NCBI GenBank assembly: GCA_937921775.1
Contig: CAKZUK010000153.1
Location: 1-53,536 of the forward strand
Reading direction: 5' to 3'
Length of the DNA stretch: 53,536 nt
From: an uncultured Saprospiraceae bacterium
Lineage (GTDB): Bacteria > Bacteroidota > Bacteroidia > Chitinophagales > Saprospiraceae
The translations under genes were made by a program, and so were the position numbers. The notes beneath the pieces were generated by a model, which did no database searches, was not told where the DNA came from, and saw only the letters and a program-made list of their open reading frames with translations. This document shows, in pieces, positions 25,146-33,959 of this stretch (the stretch's first letter is position 1; each line of letters opens with the position of its first letter).

Positions 25146-26084
25146 TTAATCTGAAAAATTGAAAATCATTCCGTATTCTTTTGCAATAACAGAGAGCACA
25201 TCATCTACCTCAACAGCTACTATTCCAAATTTTGCACGATCAATATTTACCATTTCTAGCTTATCTATTTTCTTTCCAAAAGGGAAATTGAAATGATATT
25301 TAGCTAATGGTTCCAGTTTTTTGAATGATTTTTTATAAAGGACTGAGAGCTTCGAAATTTCATAATTGTAAATCAAGGCGAATTCACGAGGATGTAAATT
25401 GCCGGCACGAATCGCCTCTAAAAATACGGTCTCTCCAAGTTCTGCAATTGGATAATCGTAATGTAAAAGTGTGACTATGACTTTTGAATTTCCCAAATAA
25501 CAATCTTGGAGTCTGGGAGCCAGTTTACAATAATCCAGCCCGATTAAATGCTCACCTGGAAAACCTTGTTCTTCAATAATTTCTTTTATTCTATTAAAAT
25601 TATCGTAAACCGCTGCTTGATAAGATGCGTTTCTTTTTCTTTCCTGTTCAAACTGATAGCGGTCACAAAACTCTATTAATAAATCAAGTTGAATAGATTC
25701 AAGATAGTTTTTGCGTAGTACATCTTCTTGCAAAAGTAAATCCGCCCAAGAGGAACTTTCTCTCAAATCATCAAATACTCTAATGGCTTTGATACAACTA
25801 AGCAAACATCCTCCTTCTACAGCTTTTTCTAAAAAATAAATGGCTTTGCTTTCATCTTTGTTTTGCGCTGCCAATTGTGCTGCGATCATATAATCTTTGG
25901 CAAATACAAAATCGAATTGCTCAATTGTAAATTCCATTTTTTCTTGAGCTGCGACAAAGTCCTTTGCTGCAGTGAGTTGAAGCGCTTGATTTATTTGTTT
26001 GTGATATACTAAGTAATCTGAGTTAGAAGGGAGGCCAATAATGGCAAGGTAACAAATGAATAGGAGGGGACTTGTTAGATTCAT
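25146..26084 (-). CDS. Hypothetical protein with N-terminal signal and TPR-like helices
   Basis: I do not recognise this 312-residue protein. Residues 1-18 are hydrophobic and may be a signal peptide or anchor. About residues 30-100 look like helix-turn-helix TPR units (AAKDFVAAQEKMEFTIEQFD, then AIYFLEKAVEGGCL). The middle has the RYQFEQERKRNASYQAAVYDNFNRI type of charged helix. The C-terminal half has no motif I can name and ends with VAVEVDDVLSVIAKEYG. It may be an envelope protein of a Bacteroidota-specific family. The RRM gene upstream on the same strand is separated by a terminator at 26105-26143, so this gene probably has its own promoter. Confidence 0.7.
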   Translation of the reverse strand: MNLTSPLLFICYLAIIGLPSNSDYLVYHKQINQALQLTAAKDFVAAQEKMEFTIEQFDFVFAKDYMIAAQLAAQNKDESKAIYFLEKAVEGGCLLSCIKAIRVFDDLRESSSWADLLLQEDVLRKNYLESIQLDLLIEFCDRYQFEQERKRNASYQAAVYDNFNRIKEIIEEQGFPGEHLIGLDYCKLAPRLQDCYLGNSKVIVTLLHYDYPIAELGETVFLEAIRAGNLHPREFALIYNYEISKLSVLYKKSFKKLEPLAKYHFNFPFGKKIDKLEMVNIDRAKFGIVAVEVDDVLSVIAKEYGMIFNFSD

Positions 26085-26104
26085 AATTCAATAAGGATAT
26101 CATT

Positions 26105-26143
26105 TTAAAAAAGAAAGCCCCTATAAAACTATAGAGGCTTTCC
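26105..26143 (-). terminator. Terminator of the RRM protein gene
   Basis: GAAAGCCCCTATA and TATAGAGGCTTTC (26113-26142) form a 13-bp stem with one C-A mismatch and an AAAC loop. On the minus strand it is followed by TTCTTTTTT, a T-run suited to the gene ending at 26173. Confidence 0.75.
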
Positions 26144-26172
26144 TTTTGGCAAAAAGATTTAGAATTTAAATT

Positions 26173-26496
26173 CTAGTATCTTCTGTTGTAACCGCCGCCA
26201 CCGCCGCCGCCACCATATCCACCACCACCGCCACCTCGGCGATCATCTCTTCTTTCTCTTGGTTCAGCTTTCTTAACTACAATAGTTCTACCATCCATCT
26301 CTTGATCGTTCAATCCGTCAATTGCGCTTTGAGCCTCCTCATCATTTGGCATTTCAACAAAACCGAAACCTTTCGATTTTCCAGAAAATTTGTCCGTGAT
26401 AATCTTGGCAGATTCTACTTCACCGTATCCTTCAAATGCGGCTTTTAGGTCGTCTTCACGCGTGTCAAAATTTAACTTTGCTACAAAAATATTCAT
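26173..26496 (-). CDS. Glycine-rich RRM RNA-binding protein
   Basis: The open frame begins at 26532, but the start chosen is the Met at 26496 (MNIFVAKLNF), because the RRM begins directly there; the 12 extra residues have no homology character. The 107-residue product has one RRM (about 1-78) with RNP2 (IFVAKLNF) and RNP1 (KGFGFVEM), then a short RERRDDRRGG linker and a Gly/Tyr tail (about 88-107). Such proteins bind RNA in the cytoplasm and in bacteria are often linked to cold or stress response. The tail is low-complexity and may aid RNA binding or self-association. A terminator follows at 26105-26143. Confidence 0.92.
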   Translation of the reverse strand: MNIFVAKLNFDTREDDLKAAFEGYGEVESAKIITDKFSGKSKGFGFVEMPNDEEAQSAIDGLNDQEMDGRTIVVKKAEPRERRDDRRGGGGGGYGGGGGGGGYNRRY

Positions 26497-26814
26497 ACAA
26501 AAAAATTTAAAAGATAAATAAATATAAGTCAACGAAGAACGGTATCTAAGAGACTCAATGTAAATCTAAAAGAAAAATTCTATTATTTTGTAGAATAATC
26601 TATAAATGTTTGAAAATCTTTACGATAGCCTTTGTTTTCAAGATAAGTCACCTAATCAACTGACAGCCAGACAACAGCAGTATCAAGACTATTTTCATAC
26701 CTAAGTAAGCTTACTTTTAAAACATAAAAAAGGGGCTGATATGTGAATGAATGGATAGAACAACCAAACTTCATATAACAGCCCCTTTTAGAATAGGACT
26801 AGAAAAAAAACAGC
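26497..26814. other. 318-bp intergenic region between RRM and ABC-F genes
   Basis: It contains the ABC-F terminator (26728-26789) and a perfect 14-bp palindrome, AAGTAAGCTTACTT, at 26703-26716. A 32-codon plus-strand frame at 26606-26704 has no supporting signal. The promoter of the RRM gene should lie here, but no TAnnTTTG match is seen. Confidence 0.5.
26728..26789 (-). terminator. Terminator of the ABC-F ATPase gene
   Basis: AAAAGGGGCTG-ATATG at 26728-26743 pairs with CATATAACAGCCCCTTTT at 26772-26789, with a 2-nt bulge and a 28-nt loop. On the minus strand the stem ends in a T-run, consistent with termination 25 bp after the ABC-F stop at 26815. The long loop lowers certainty. Confidence 0.6.
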
Positions 26815-28446
26815 CTAAACCTCAGCTGTAGCTAATGCTTCACGCTGCTCAATAATACGAGGAGACTTAATATATTCATCGTAAGATAGTAGGCTATCAA
26901 TCATACCATTTGGATTGATTTCAATAATTCGATTTGCAACTGTTTGCATAATCTGATGATCATGCGTGGTAAAGATCATATTTCCTATAAAGTCAGTCAT
27001 TGCTGTATTCAAAGTAGTAATCGACTCAAGGTCAAGGTGACCTGTTGGTTCATCCAACAATAAGAAGTTGGGATGCTGTAGCATAATTTTTGAAAGCATA
27101 CATCGCACTTTTTCACCTCCAGACAGAACAGATGACTTCTTATGCACCTCCTCTCCAGAAAACAACATACGACCTAAGAATCCTCGTATAAATTGCTCAT
27201 CCTTTTCTTCAGAATATTGACGTAACCAGTTGATTAAATCAAGATCATTCTCATTGCTGAAAAATGCTTCATTTTCATTAGGTAGGTAACCGTGAATGAT
27301 GGTTTGACCATATTCTATTGTTCCTGTATCCGCCGTTTCTTCTCCAGACAATACGTTATAAAAAGCATTGACAGCAGATGAGTCTCTACTTAGTAAACCA
27401 ATTTTCTCATTAGCATTCATAGTGAAAGAAACATCCTTGAAGAAATATGCTCCATCAGGTGCACGCTTACTCAGGTTGGATACTTTCAAAATTTGATCTC
27501 CCGGCTCACGTTCTGTTTTGAAATTGATAAATGGATACTTTCTACTAGAAGGCTGAATCTCTTCGATGTTTATTTTAGCCAATGCCTTCTTACGTGAAGT
27601 CGCTTGCTTGGACTTAGATGCGTTGGCACTAAAGCGCGCAATAAATTCCATTAATTCGGCACGCTTAACTTCGTTCTTTTTATTCTTGTTGGCAACTTGG
27701 CGAGACATCATCTGGCTAGTTTCGTACCAGAAGGTATAGTTACCAGAAGTAATTCTAATTTTCTTAAAATCAATATCAACGATATGTGTACAAACCATAT
27801 CCAAGAAGTAACGGTCGTGAGAGACAACGATTACTGTATTTTTAAAATCTGCTAAGAAATCTGACAACCAGGTCACGGTCAATGCGTCCAAGTCGTTGGT
27901 AGGCTCATCCAGTAGTAAGAAGTCAGGTTCTCCAAATAAGGCTTGCGCCAAAAGTACCTTTACTTTTTCAGAACCACTCAGATCCTTCATTAGTTTATCA
28001 TGCAAGTATTCTTTAACTCCCATGTTTGACAATAATTCCGCAGCATCACTTTCTGATGTCCAACCCCCCATTTCTCCAAATGTATTTTCCAAATTTGCCG
28101 CACGCAAACCTTCTTCATCTGTCGCTTCAGGATTCATGTAAATGGCATTCTTCTCTACCATAATGTCGTACATCTCCTTGTGTCCCATGATCACAACATC
28201 CAAAACCTTAAACTCTTCAAACTCAAAGTGATTCTGTTTCAAGACCGCCATCCTGTTGCCCGGTTCCAAACTTACCGAACCGTTATTCGGCTCAATTTCA
28301 CCAGATAAAATTTTCACGAATGTAGACTTACCAGCCCCATTTGCGCCAATAACACCATAGCAGTTTCCCTTAGTAAACTTCAAATTCACTTCATCAAACA
28401 AAATCCGCTTTCCGTATTGAAGGCCTAAATCATTAGTACTTAACAT
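26815..28446 (-). CDS. ABC-F family ATPase (ribosome-associated type)
   Basis: The 543-residue protein has two ABC domains in one chain and no membrane segments, the mark of ABC-F translation factors (EttA/YbiT/Uup relatives). Domain 1 has Walker A GANGAGKST (34-42), signature LSGSEK and Walker B FLLLDEPTNDLD. Between the domains is the charged P-site-tRNA-interaction linker (KNKKNEVKRAELMEFIARF, KSKQATSRKKA). Domain 2 has signature LSGGEK and LLLDEPTGHLD, but its Walker A is degenerate: GLLSRDSSAVNAF begins at residue 350 with no GxxGxGKS. Such proteins bind the ribosomal E site and modulate translation. From memory this altered second P-loop is seen in other Bacteroidota members. A promoter box lies at 28506-28513. 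Confidence 0.92.
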   Translation of the reverse strand: MLSTNDLGLQYGKRILFDEVNLKFTKGNCYGVIGANGAGKSTFVKILSGEIEPNNGSVSLEPGNRMAVLKQNHFEFEEFKVLDVVIMGHKEMYDIMVEKNAIYMNPEATDEEGLRAANLENTFGEMGGWTSESDAAELLSNMGVKEYLHDKLMKDLSGSEKVKVLLAQALFGEPDFLLLDEPTNDLDALTVTWLSDFLADFKNTVIVVSHDRYFLDMVCTHIVDIDFKKIRITSGNYTFWYETSQMMSRQVANKNKKNEVKRAELMEFIARFSANASKSKQATSRKKALAKINIEEIQPSSRKYPFINFKTEREPGDQILKVSNLSKRAPDGAYFFKDVSFTMNANEKIGLLSRDSSAVNAFYNVLSGEETADTGTIEYGQTIIHGYLPNENEAFFSNENDLDLINWLRQYSEEKDEQFIRGFLGRMLFSGEEVHKKSSVLSGGEKVRCMLSKIMLQHPNFLLLDEPTGHLDLESITTLNTAMTDFIGNMIFTTHDHQIMQTVANRIIEINPNGMIDSLLSYDEYIKSPRIIEQREALATAEV

Positions 28447-28747
28447 CTTATAAGATTTTACAGTTAATCAAATCCATCTCTCATATTCCCCTCTAAAAAA
28501 GGCCACAAAGGTACAATTTTTCTTCCTGAATCCCTTGTTAGCCCCAAATGAATTTTAATCACCAAAAGCACAACATTCATTACACATTATTCAAAGTCAT
28601 TATATCCTAAGTAACGGGATCAAATTATTTATACTAAACGGCAAAATAATCTAGCTTCAATACCACTAAACTTTCACCGTTCACAATCTTCTGAAAACAA
28701 CACCTTCTCACAACTTGAGCTAGCCTCCCAAACAAAACACACTAAAC
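28447..28747. other. 301-bp intergenic region
   Basis: Apart from the ABC-F promoter box at 28506-28513, this AT-rich stretch shows no gene, RNA gene or strong hairpin. It separates the ABC-F gene from the small integrase/HARP-like gene, both on the minus strand. Confidence 0.4.
28506..28513 (-). promoter_or_regulatory. Candidate -7 box (TACCTTTG) of the ABC-F gene
   Basis: The minus strand reads TACCTTTG, an exact TAnnTTTG match, 60 bp before the ATG at 28446. The same eight bases occur upstream of yidC (33898-33905). A -33 TTTG is not clear at the usual spacing. Confidence 0.5.
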
Positions 28748-29206
28748 TCAATCTAGCTCTTCAAAAGCAAGCCGCAAGGCATCAACCAGACCAACAGGCA
28801 CCGACCAACACCGAACATCTACATGATATTTCGCATCTTCCACCCGTCGAATTACCTCAAGATGCCGCTTTGTAAATTTCCGCATTCGAACAATCATCCG
28901 ACTTTTATCAGTCGGCATTTTCTCAAACTCAATCCGCACCATATGACCAGAGAGCTTGGGTGAAAAATAAGCCCGCTCCACCTGATATTCAGAAGATTTG
29001 AAACAAACCTGAAAATCACTCCATGCTTCCTTCGTCACAGGTAATAACCACCCATTTTTACGAGGACTCCATCTGGTTTCAGCAATAGATTTTACCCTAA
29101 GCGAAATGCTATTATCAGTATCCGCTTGTAATAACCAATATTTGCGACCACGGTAATAAATTTTACGTACAGTTAGCATTAGACAGTTTTTCAATGAAAA
29201 AATCAA
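28748..29206 (-). CDS. Small protein with two integrase-N/HARP-like modules
   Basis: This 152-residue frame could also start at the Met at 29179 (MLTVRKIYYRG), which fits better with the domain beginning. Two copies of a similar module are visible. About residues 40-68 read ETRWSPRKNGWLLPVTKEAW; about 118-150 read DAKYHVDVRCWSVPVGLVDA. The pattern, in which an aromatic residue is followed after a few residues by W-x-(V/L)-P and a helix, resembles the region that precedes the core-binding domain in Bacteroidota tyrosine recombinases and the HARP module. No catalytic recombinase residues are present. It may be a small nucleic-acid-binding protein or a remnant. No operon partner is evident; it is divergent from the BNR gene at 29275. 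Confidence 0.6.
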   Translation of the reverse strand: MIFSLKNCLMLTVRKIYYRGRKYWLLQADTDNSISLRVKSIAETRWSPRKNGWLLPVTKEAWSDFQVCFKSSEYQVERAYFSPKLSGHMVRIEFEKMPTDKSRMIVRMRKFTKRHLEVIRRVEDAKYHVDVRCWSVPVGLVDALRLAFEELD

Positions 29207-29274
29207 TAAATTGCAATAGATCTTTCTTAGAAAGAAGCTAAGTTACAAATCCGCAAACCATATAGATAATCCAC

Positions 29275-32200
29275 ATGAAGTTAAAATCTACCCATATCAT
29301 TGCTGTATTCGTTTGTATTTTCATCTATGCTTGTCAGCAAAATGAACCAATCGTCGCTACATCTTACGAGACGAAACACGAGCCCTATGACCTTGCCTCT
29401 CTTCAACGAGCATATCCCAATCAGACATTTGACACCAGAGCATATAAGCAGGCATTTGATGAGGCTATTGCCCAAAATCAAAATAGAACGACTACTCCCA
29501 ATGGTTTTGATAGTGATTGGACAGTCCAAGGCCCCGGCAATGCAGGAGCAAGAATCAATACCATAGAGATTGATCCAGAAAATGATGATATCATTTATTT
29601 AGGATATAGTGGCGGTGGCGTTTGGAAAACAACAGATAATGGAATTACATGGAATCCGATATTTGACGAAAGTCCATACCTCGCTATCGGTACCATTGAA
29701 GTCGACCCAACTGACTCTGACATTGTCTATGTTGGTACTGGTGACCCAAATATTACAGGCTATCCTTACATCGGAAATGGCGTATACAAAAGTACAGATG
29801 CGGGACTCACTTGGACAGAAATGGGGCTTCAGGATATGGGAACAATTTCAAAAATACAAGTCGACCCAAGCAACAATCAAATCGTATATGCATCTAGCAT
29901 GGGTTCACCATTTGTCCAAGGTACAAATCGAGGACTATACAAAAGCTTTGATGGGGGAAATAACTGGACGCAAATACTATACCTCAGCACACATACTGGG
30001 ATCATTGATTTCGTACTTGACCCGGTCAATACCAATCGAATTTATGCTTGTGGTTGGGACCGTATTCGATCGGCAACCAACTCTTACGCTGCCGGTGGAG
30101 GAGGCCGAATATTTAGATCTGTAAATGGTGGTAGCAATTGGACTTTAATGGACAATGGTCTTCCAACAAATACTGCTTTAAGTCGCTCAAGTTTAGCGAT
30201 GTCAGCCAGCAATCCTAACACAATTTACGCGTCTATTATTGATTCAACTTTTCGTTTAAAAGGTGTTTACAAAACAACGAATGGTGGCGACTCATGGGTC
30301 ACCGTGACGGATGGAGAAACTAATGGACTAAATAGTCCAGTAAGTAGTTTTGGTTGGTATTTCGGACGCATTTTCGTAAATCCAAATAATGATAATCACA
30401 TCTTCCTTTGTGGTGTCAGAATTTGGAATTCGGGCTCCGGTGGAACAGGATGGAATCTTGCCGCACCTACCGGTACTGGTTCCCCTCATGTCGACAATCA
30501 TTTTATGGCTTGGGACAGTGCTGGAGATACTTATCTGGCAACAGATGGAGGCCTTTATCGACGAGATAATGGAGCTACCATTTGGCAAGATATTGAGGAC
30601 ATTCCAACAACGCAAATTTATAGAGTAGCTTACAATCCTCATGAGGTTGACACCTACTATGGTGGTGCCCAAGATAACGGAACACAAGCGGGTAATGCCA
30701 ATATCATTTCGAATTGGGATCGAGTATTCGGAGCGGATGGTTTCGAACCAGCTTTTGACCCCATTGATGATGATAAGTTTTTTGTAGAAACACAAAATGG
30801 AGACATCTGGGTAACCTTCGATAGCTCAGGTTTTCAGGTGGCAACTTTTGGAATAAACACGACCGATCGGATTCACTGGGACATGCAATATATCATCAGT
30901 TCACACAATCGGGATTTAATGTATTGTGGAACTTATCGCGTGTACAAAGCAGACTCTGGAGGCAATCCCTTTTGGGAAGCAGTTAGTGGCGACTTAACGA
31001 ACGGAATAGTGCCTGGCCAGATTTCACCAACGATTTCTACCGTCGCTGATGCACCGATGGATAGTCTTGCCGTTTATTGCGGAACCACGGATGCTAAGGT
31101 ATGGAGGAGCTTGGATGCAGGAATCACTTGGACAGACATATCAAACGGATTACCAGTTCGTTACGTTACTTGCGTAAAAGGTTCACCAGATATTCCAACT
31201 GGCGTTTATGTCTCTCATTCTGGATACCTCTCAGGTGATAATAGTTCTCATATTCATTATTCAACTGACAATGGAGATACCTGGATGGACATTAGTGGCG
31301 ACCTTCCTGATTTAGCTATCAACCACATTGAAGTGATGCCAAATAATGGAGGTAATGTCATTTTTGTAGCGACAGACGGAGGAGTATATACAACTTTGAA
31401 TGGCGGACAAAACTGGAATCGACTAGGCGGTAATTTCCCTTACATTATCACTTATGATCTTGCAATAAATTTTGCAAAAAATGAATTGGTTGCGGGGACT
31501 TTTGGGCGATCAATCCAATCATTCCCATTAGATTCAATTGGGGTTTCATTGACCCCACCTGCCATTGTTGATATCAATGGTCACATTACGAAACCTTCTG
31601 GAGAAGGTATCAATAATGTCGACTTAGTTTTAGATTTTGGTTCCAACCAAAGCACACAATCTGACACTGAGGGAATGTATGCGTTTGAAGATATCATAGT
31701 TGGGAATACAACAACAGTAACTCCATCAAAAAACGTTGATGCTGACAATGGAGTTACGACTTTCGATGTACTACTAATTAAAAAACATATCCTCTTTATT
31801 GACACCCTTGATAGTCCTTATAAATTAATTGCTGCAGATATAAACAAAAGTGGATCTATATCTGGCTTTGATATACTTTTATTGAGCAAAATCATATTGA
31901 CAATTGACACCGTGTTTACATTGAATGAATCCTGGCGATTTGTACAAAGTAGTTATGTATTTCCGGACCCAATGGATCCATTCACTCCTGACTTTCCAGA
32001 GCTTTACGAATACGATCCTTTGACGAACAACCAAGCGGCCGCTGACTTTATTGGAATCAAAATTGGAGATGTAACTGGCAATGCAGATCCCTCTGGTTTT
32101 GGTGCTGGACTTGATCGGTCTTTTGTTGGTGAGCTTCCGCTAAACATTCAAGATCAAAAATTCAAAAAAGGAGATAGAGTAGAGGTGGCCTTTCAGTCTA

Positions 32201-32820
32201 AAGACTTCCGCGAAATGCTAGGATATCAATTCACTATTGGATTCGATCATTCTTTCTTAAAGTATGAATCTATTCGAAAATCTAGCCTTGAACATATTGG
32301 CTCACAAGGCTTTGGTGAAACCAATGTTGAACAAGGACTTATTACTACCAATTGGAGCCATACTTCAAGGACTAATCTTTCTAAAAAAGACACGATGTTT
32401 AGCATTAATTTTATTGCTAAAAAGGATGGACAAATCAGTGAATTATTAAGATTAGAACCTAGATATGTTTCAAAAGAAGCTTATCAATATGAGTCTGATT
32501 TTCTAGACATTTCATTAAGATTTGATGATCTGGTTGAATCAGAAAAAACTTCTGTTCCCATCCAATTTGAACATTTCCAAAACGTACCAAATCCTTTTGA
32601 GACAAATACAATTATTGAAGTTTATTTCCCAGATGCTGAAATAGCAACTTTAGAACTGATGACCAACACTGGTAAACTAATTCAAAAGACGACTAAAGAT
32701 TTCCCGAAAGGATATTCCAAAATCGAATTAGCGGAACATTTATTCCCAACAAAAGGAATTTACCTCTATAGACTAACATCAAAGAATGATCAGAAAACGA
32801 TAAAATTGATACGCTTATAG
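29275..32820 (+). CDS. BNR-repeat surface protein with dockerin-like, cohesin-like and T9SS type A domains
   Basis: The 1,181-residue protein begins with a signal sequence whose lipobox-like end is IYAC (Cys20). About residues 85-760 are sortilin/BNR-type propeller repeats, each with S/T-x-D-x-G-x-x-W (VWKTTDNGITW, YKSTDAGLTW, YKSFDGGNNW, RSLDAGITW, YSTDNGDTW). A carboxypeptidase-regulatory-like segment comes next (about 765-820). Two dockerin-like loops (DADNGVTTFDVLLIKKHIL and ADINKSGSISGFDILLLSKI) span about 821-950, ending IGIKIGDVTGNAD. A cohesin-like domain lies at about 964-1080 (VEVAFQSKDFREMLGYQFTI). The end (about 1100-1181) is a type A sorting domain: NVPNPFETNTIIEVYF, GIYLYRL. I expect Sec then T9SS export. 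Ligand or enzyme activity is unknown. Confidence 0.87.
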   Translation: MKLKSTHIIAVFVCIFIYACQQNEPIVATSYETKHEPYDLASLQRAYPNQTFDTRAYKQAFDEAIAQNQNRTTTPNGFDSDWTVQGPGNAGARINTIEIDPENDDIIYLGYSGGGVWKTTDNGITWNPIFDESPYLAIGTIEVDPTDSDIVYVGTGDPNITGYPYIGNGVYKSTDAGLTWTEMGLQDMGTISKIQVDPSNNQIVYASSMGSPFVQGTNRGLYKSFDGGNNWTQILYLSTHTGIIDFVLDPVNTNRIYACGWDRIRSATNSYAAGGGGRIFRSVNGGSNWTLMDNGLPTNTALSRSSLAMSASNPNTIYASIIDSTFRLKGVYKTTNGGDSWVTVTDGETNGLNSPVSSFGWYFGRIFVNPNNDNHIFLCGVRIWNSGSGGTGWNLAAPTGTGSPHVDNHFMAWDSAGDTYLATDGGLYRRDNGATIWQDIEDIPTTQIYRVAYNPHEVDTYYGGAQDNGTQAGNANIISNWDRVFGADGFEPAFDPIDDDKFFVETQNGDIWVTFDSSGFQVATFGINTTDRIHWDMQYIISSHNRDLMYCGTYRVYKADSGGNPFWEAVSGDLTNGIVPGQISPTISTVADAPMDSLAVYCGTTDAKVWRSLDAGITWTDISNGLPVRYVTCVKGSPDIPTGVYVSHSGYLSGDNSSHIHYSTDNGDTWMDISGDLPDLAINHIEVMPNNGGNVIFVATDGGVYTTLNGGQNWNRLGGNFPYIITYDLAINFAKNELVAGTFGRSIQSFPLDSIGVSLTPPAIVDINGHITKPSGEGINNVDLVLDFGSNQSTQSDTEGMYAFEDIIVGNTTTVTPSKNVDADNGVTTFDVLLIKKHILFIDTLDSPYKLIAADINKSGSISGFDILLLSKIILTIDTVFTLNESWRFVQSSYVFPDPMDPFTPDFPELYEYDPLTNNQAAADFIGIKIGDVTGNADPSGFGAGLDRSFVGELPLNIQDQKFKKGDRVEVAFQSKDFREMLGYQFTIGFDHSFLKYESIRKSSLEHIGSQGFGETNVEQGLITTNWSHTSRTNLSKKDTMFSINFIAKKDGQISELLRLEPRYVSKEAYQYESDFLDISLRFDDLVESEKTSVPIQFEHFQNVPNPFETNTIIEVYFPDAEIATLELMTNTGKLIQKTTKDFPKGYSKIELAEHLFPTKGIYLYRLTSKNDQKTIKLIRL

Positions 32821-32860
32821 CTTATCTTCACGCTCAATTAAACCAGTACAAACCAGCAGC

Positions 32861-33607
32861 ATGAAGAAATACCTAATTTGCATCCTTTCATTCCTATTTC
32901 TCATTTCTTGTGCATCAACTAAATTGAGTTATCCCGCTGCAAAAGACTTCAACGAATCAGATTCAGATCCCAAAGCCATTGCTCTGGCCAATGAAACCAT
33001 GCAAGCAATGGGTGGCTACAAAAACTGGCAGAAGACGCGCTTTATCAGTTGGAATTTCTTTGGTGCTCGCAAATTAATGTGGGACAAACACAGCGGGCTT
33101 GTGAAAATTGAATCCGAAAAAGACAAATACAAGGTCATCGTCAACATCAACGATAACACTGGCCAAGTAATGCTTGACAACAGCATCCAAACTCATCCCG
33201 ATACCCTGACTAAGTATCTTGATATGGCAAAAAGTATTTGGATCAATGATTCTTACTGGTTGGTAATGCCTTTTAAACTAAAAGACTCAGGAGTTACCTT
33301 AAAATACATCGAATCGGGTAAAACAAACGAGGGACTGGAAGCAGACATCTTATCCTTGAGTTTCAAGGAAGTAGGCGATACACCCAACAACAAATACCAT
33401 GTTTATATTGACAAAAAGACCAAGCTTGTTAGCCAATGGGACTTTTTTACCAATGCAACAGATGAAAAAGCTCGTTTTAGCACACCATGGAAAGGCTATA
33501 AGACCTATGGTAAAATCTTACTTTCTGACAGTCGAGGCGAAAATTATGACTTAACAGACATCCAAGTATCCCAAATAATACCTGCTGACTTGTTTAAGGA
33601 GCTTTAA
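32861..33607 (+). CDS. Envelope lipoprotein, LolA-like beta-rich fold, function unknown
   Basis: The 248-residue protein has a lipoprotein signal peptide with LISC at Cys17. The mature part is beta-rich: NETMQAMGGYKNWQKTRFIS, then short strands with KYHVYIDKKTKLVSQWDFF, in an order that recalls the LolA/LolB-like outer-membrane lipoprotein fold, though no diagnostic motif is seen. It probably sits in the periplasmic face of an envelope membrane. It lies 40 bp after the BNR surface protein on the same strand and may be co-transcribed; a functional link is not shown. The 352-bp gap after it separates it from yidC. Confidence 0.72.
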   Translation: MKKYLICILSFLFLISCASTKLSYPAAKDFNESDSDPKAIALANETMQAMGGYKNWQKTRFISWNFFGARKLMWDKHSGLVKIESEKDKYKVIVNINDNTGQVMLDNSIQTHPDTLTKYLDMAKSIWINDSYWLVMPFKLKDSGVTLKYIESGKTNEGLEADILSLSFKEVGDTPNNKYHVYIDKKTKLVSQWDFFTNATDEKARFSTPWKGYKTYGKILLSDSRGENYDLTDIQVSQIIPADLFKEL

Positions 33608-33959
33608 TTCAGCCATCTCAATACAACAGAGCTTATCACCAGACAATTTACAAATGCCAATACTATGCTCTAAAAAGGCATAAACCTACCGCTTGACTCA
33701 AGCTTACAACATTTTGAAGTTTGTGATAAACAAGTATCCTTTATTCTAATATCGGCTAGCAACTAGGCAGATTCATCTCCTAATTCTAGTTCTTAATTGT
33801 GGCAACACTATAGTGCTTTCATAGAAAATAAACTCTCGCTCGTCTAACAACCTTCACAATTTCGTCCATCATACTATCTATAAAAAGAACAAAGTTGTAC
33901 CTTTGCTACTCATTTTTAACAAAGTAGGAAGGGATCCTCATAATCAGGAATTAACATAA
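33608..33959 (+). other. 352-bp intergenic region upstream of yidC
   Basis: No gene is seen. It contains the promoter box at 33898-33905 and otherwise unremarkable AT-rich sequence. No strong terminator follows the lipoprotein gene. Confidence 0.4.
33898..33905 (+). promoter_or_regulatory. Candidate -7 box (TACCTTTG) of yidC
   Basis: TACCTTTG matches TAnnTTTG exactly and lies 54 bp before the yidC ATG, identical to the box upstream of the ABC-F gene at 28506. Confidence 0.5.

Noticed and set aside
26606..26704. 32-codon plus-strand frame (MFENLYDSL...)
   Set aside because: Short, Gln-rich, no promoter or ribosome site; could be chance.
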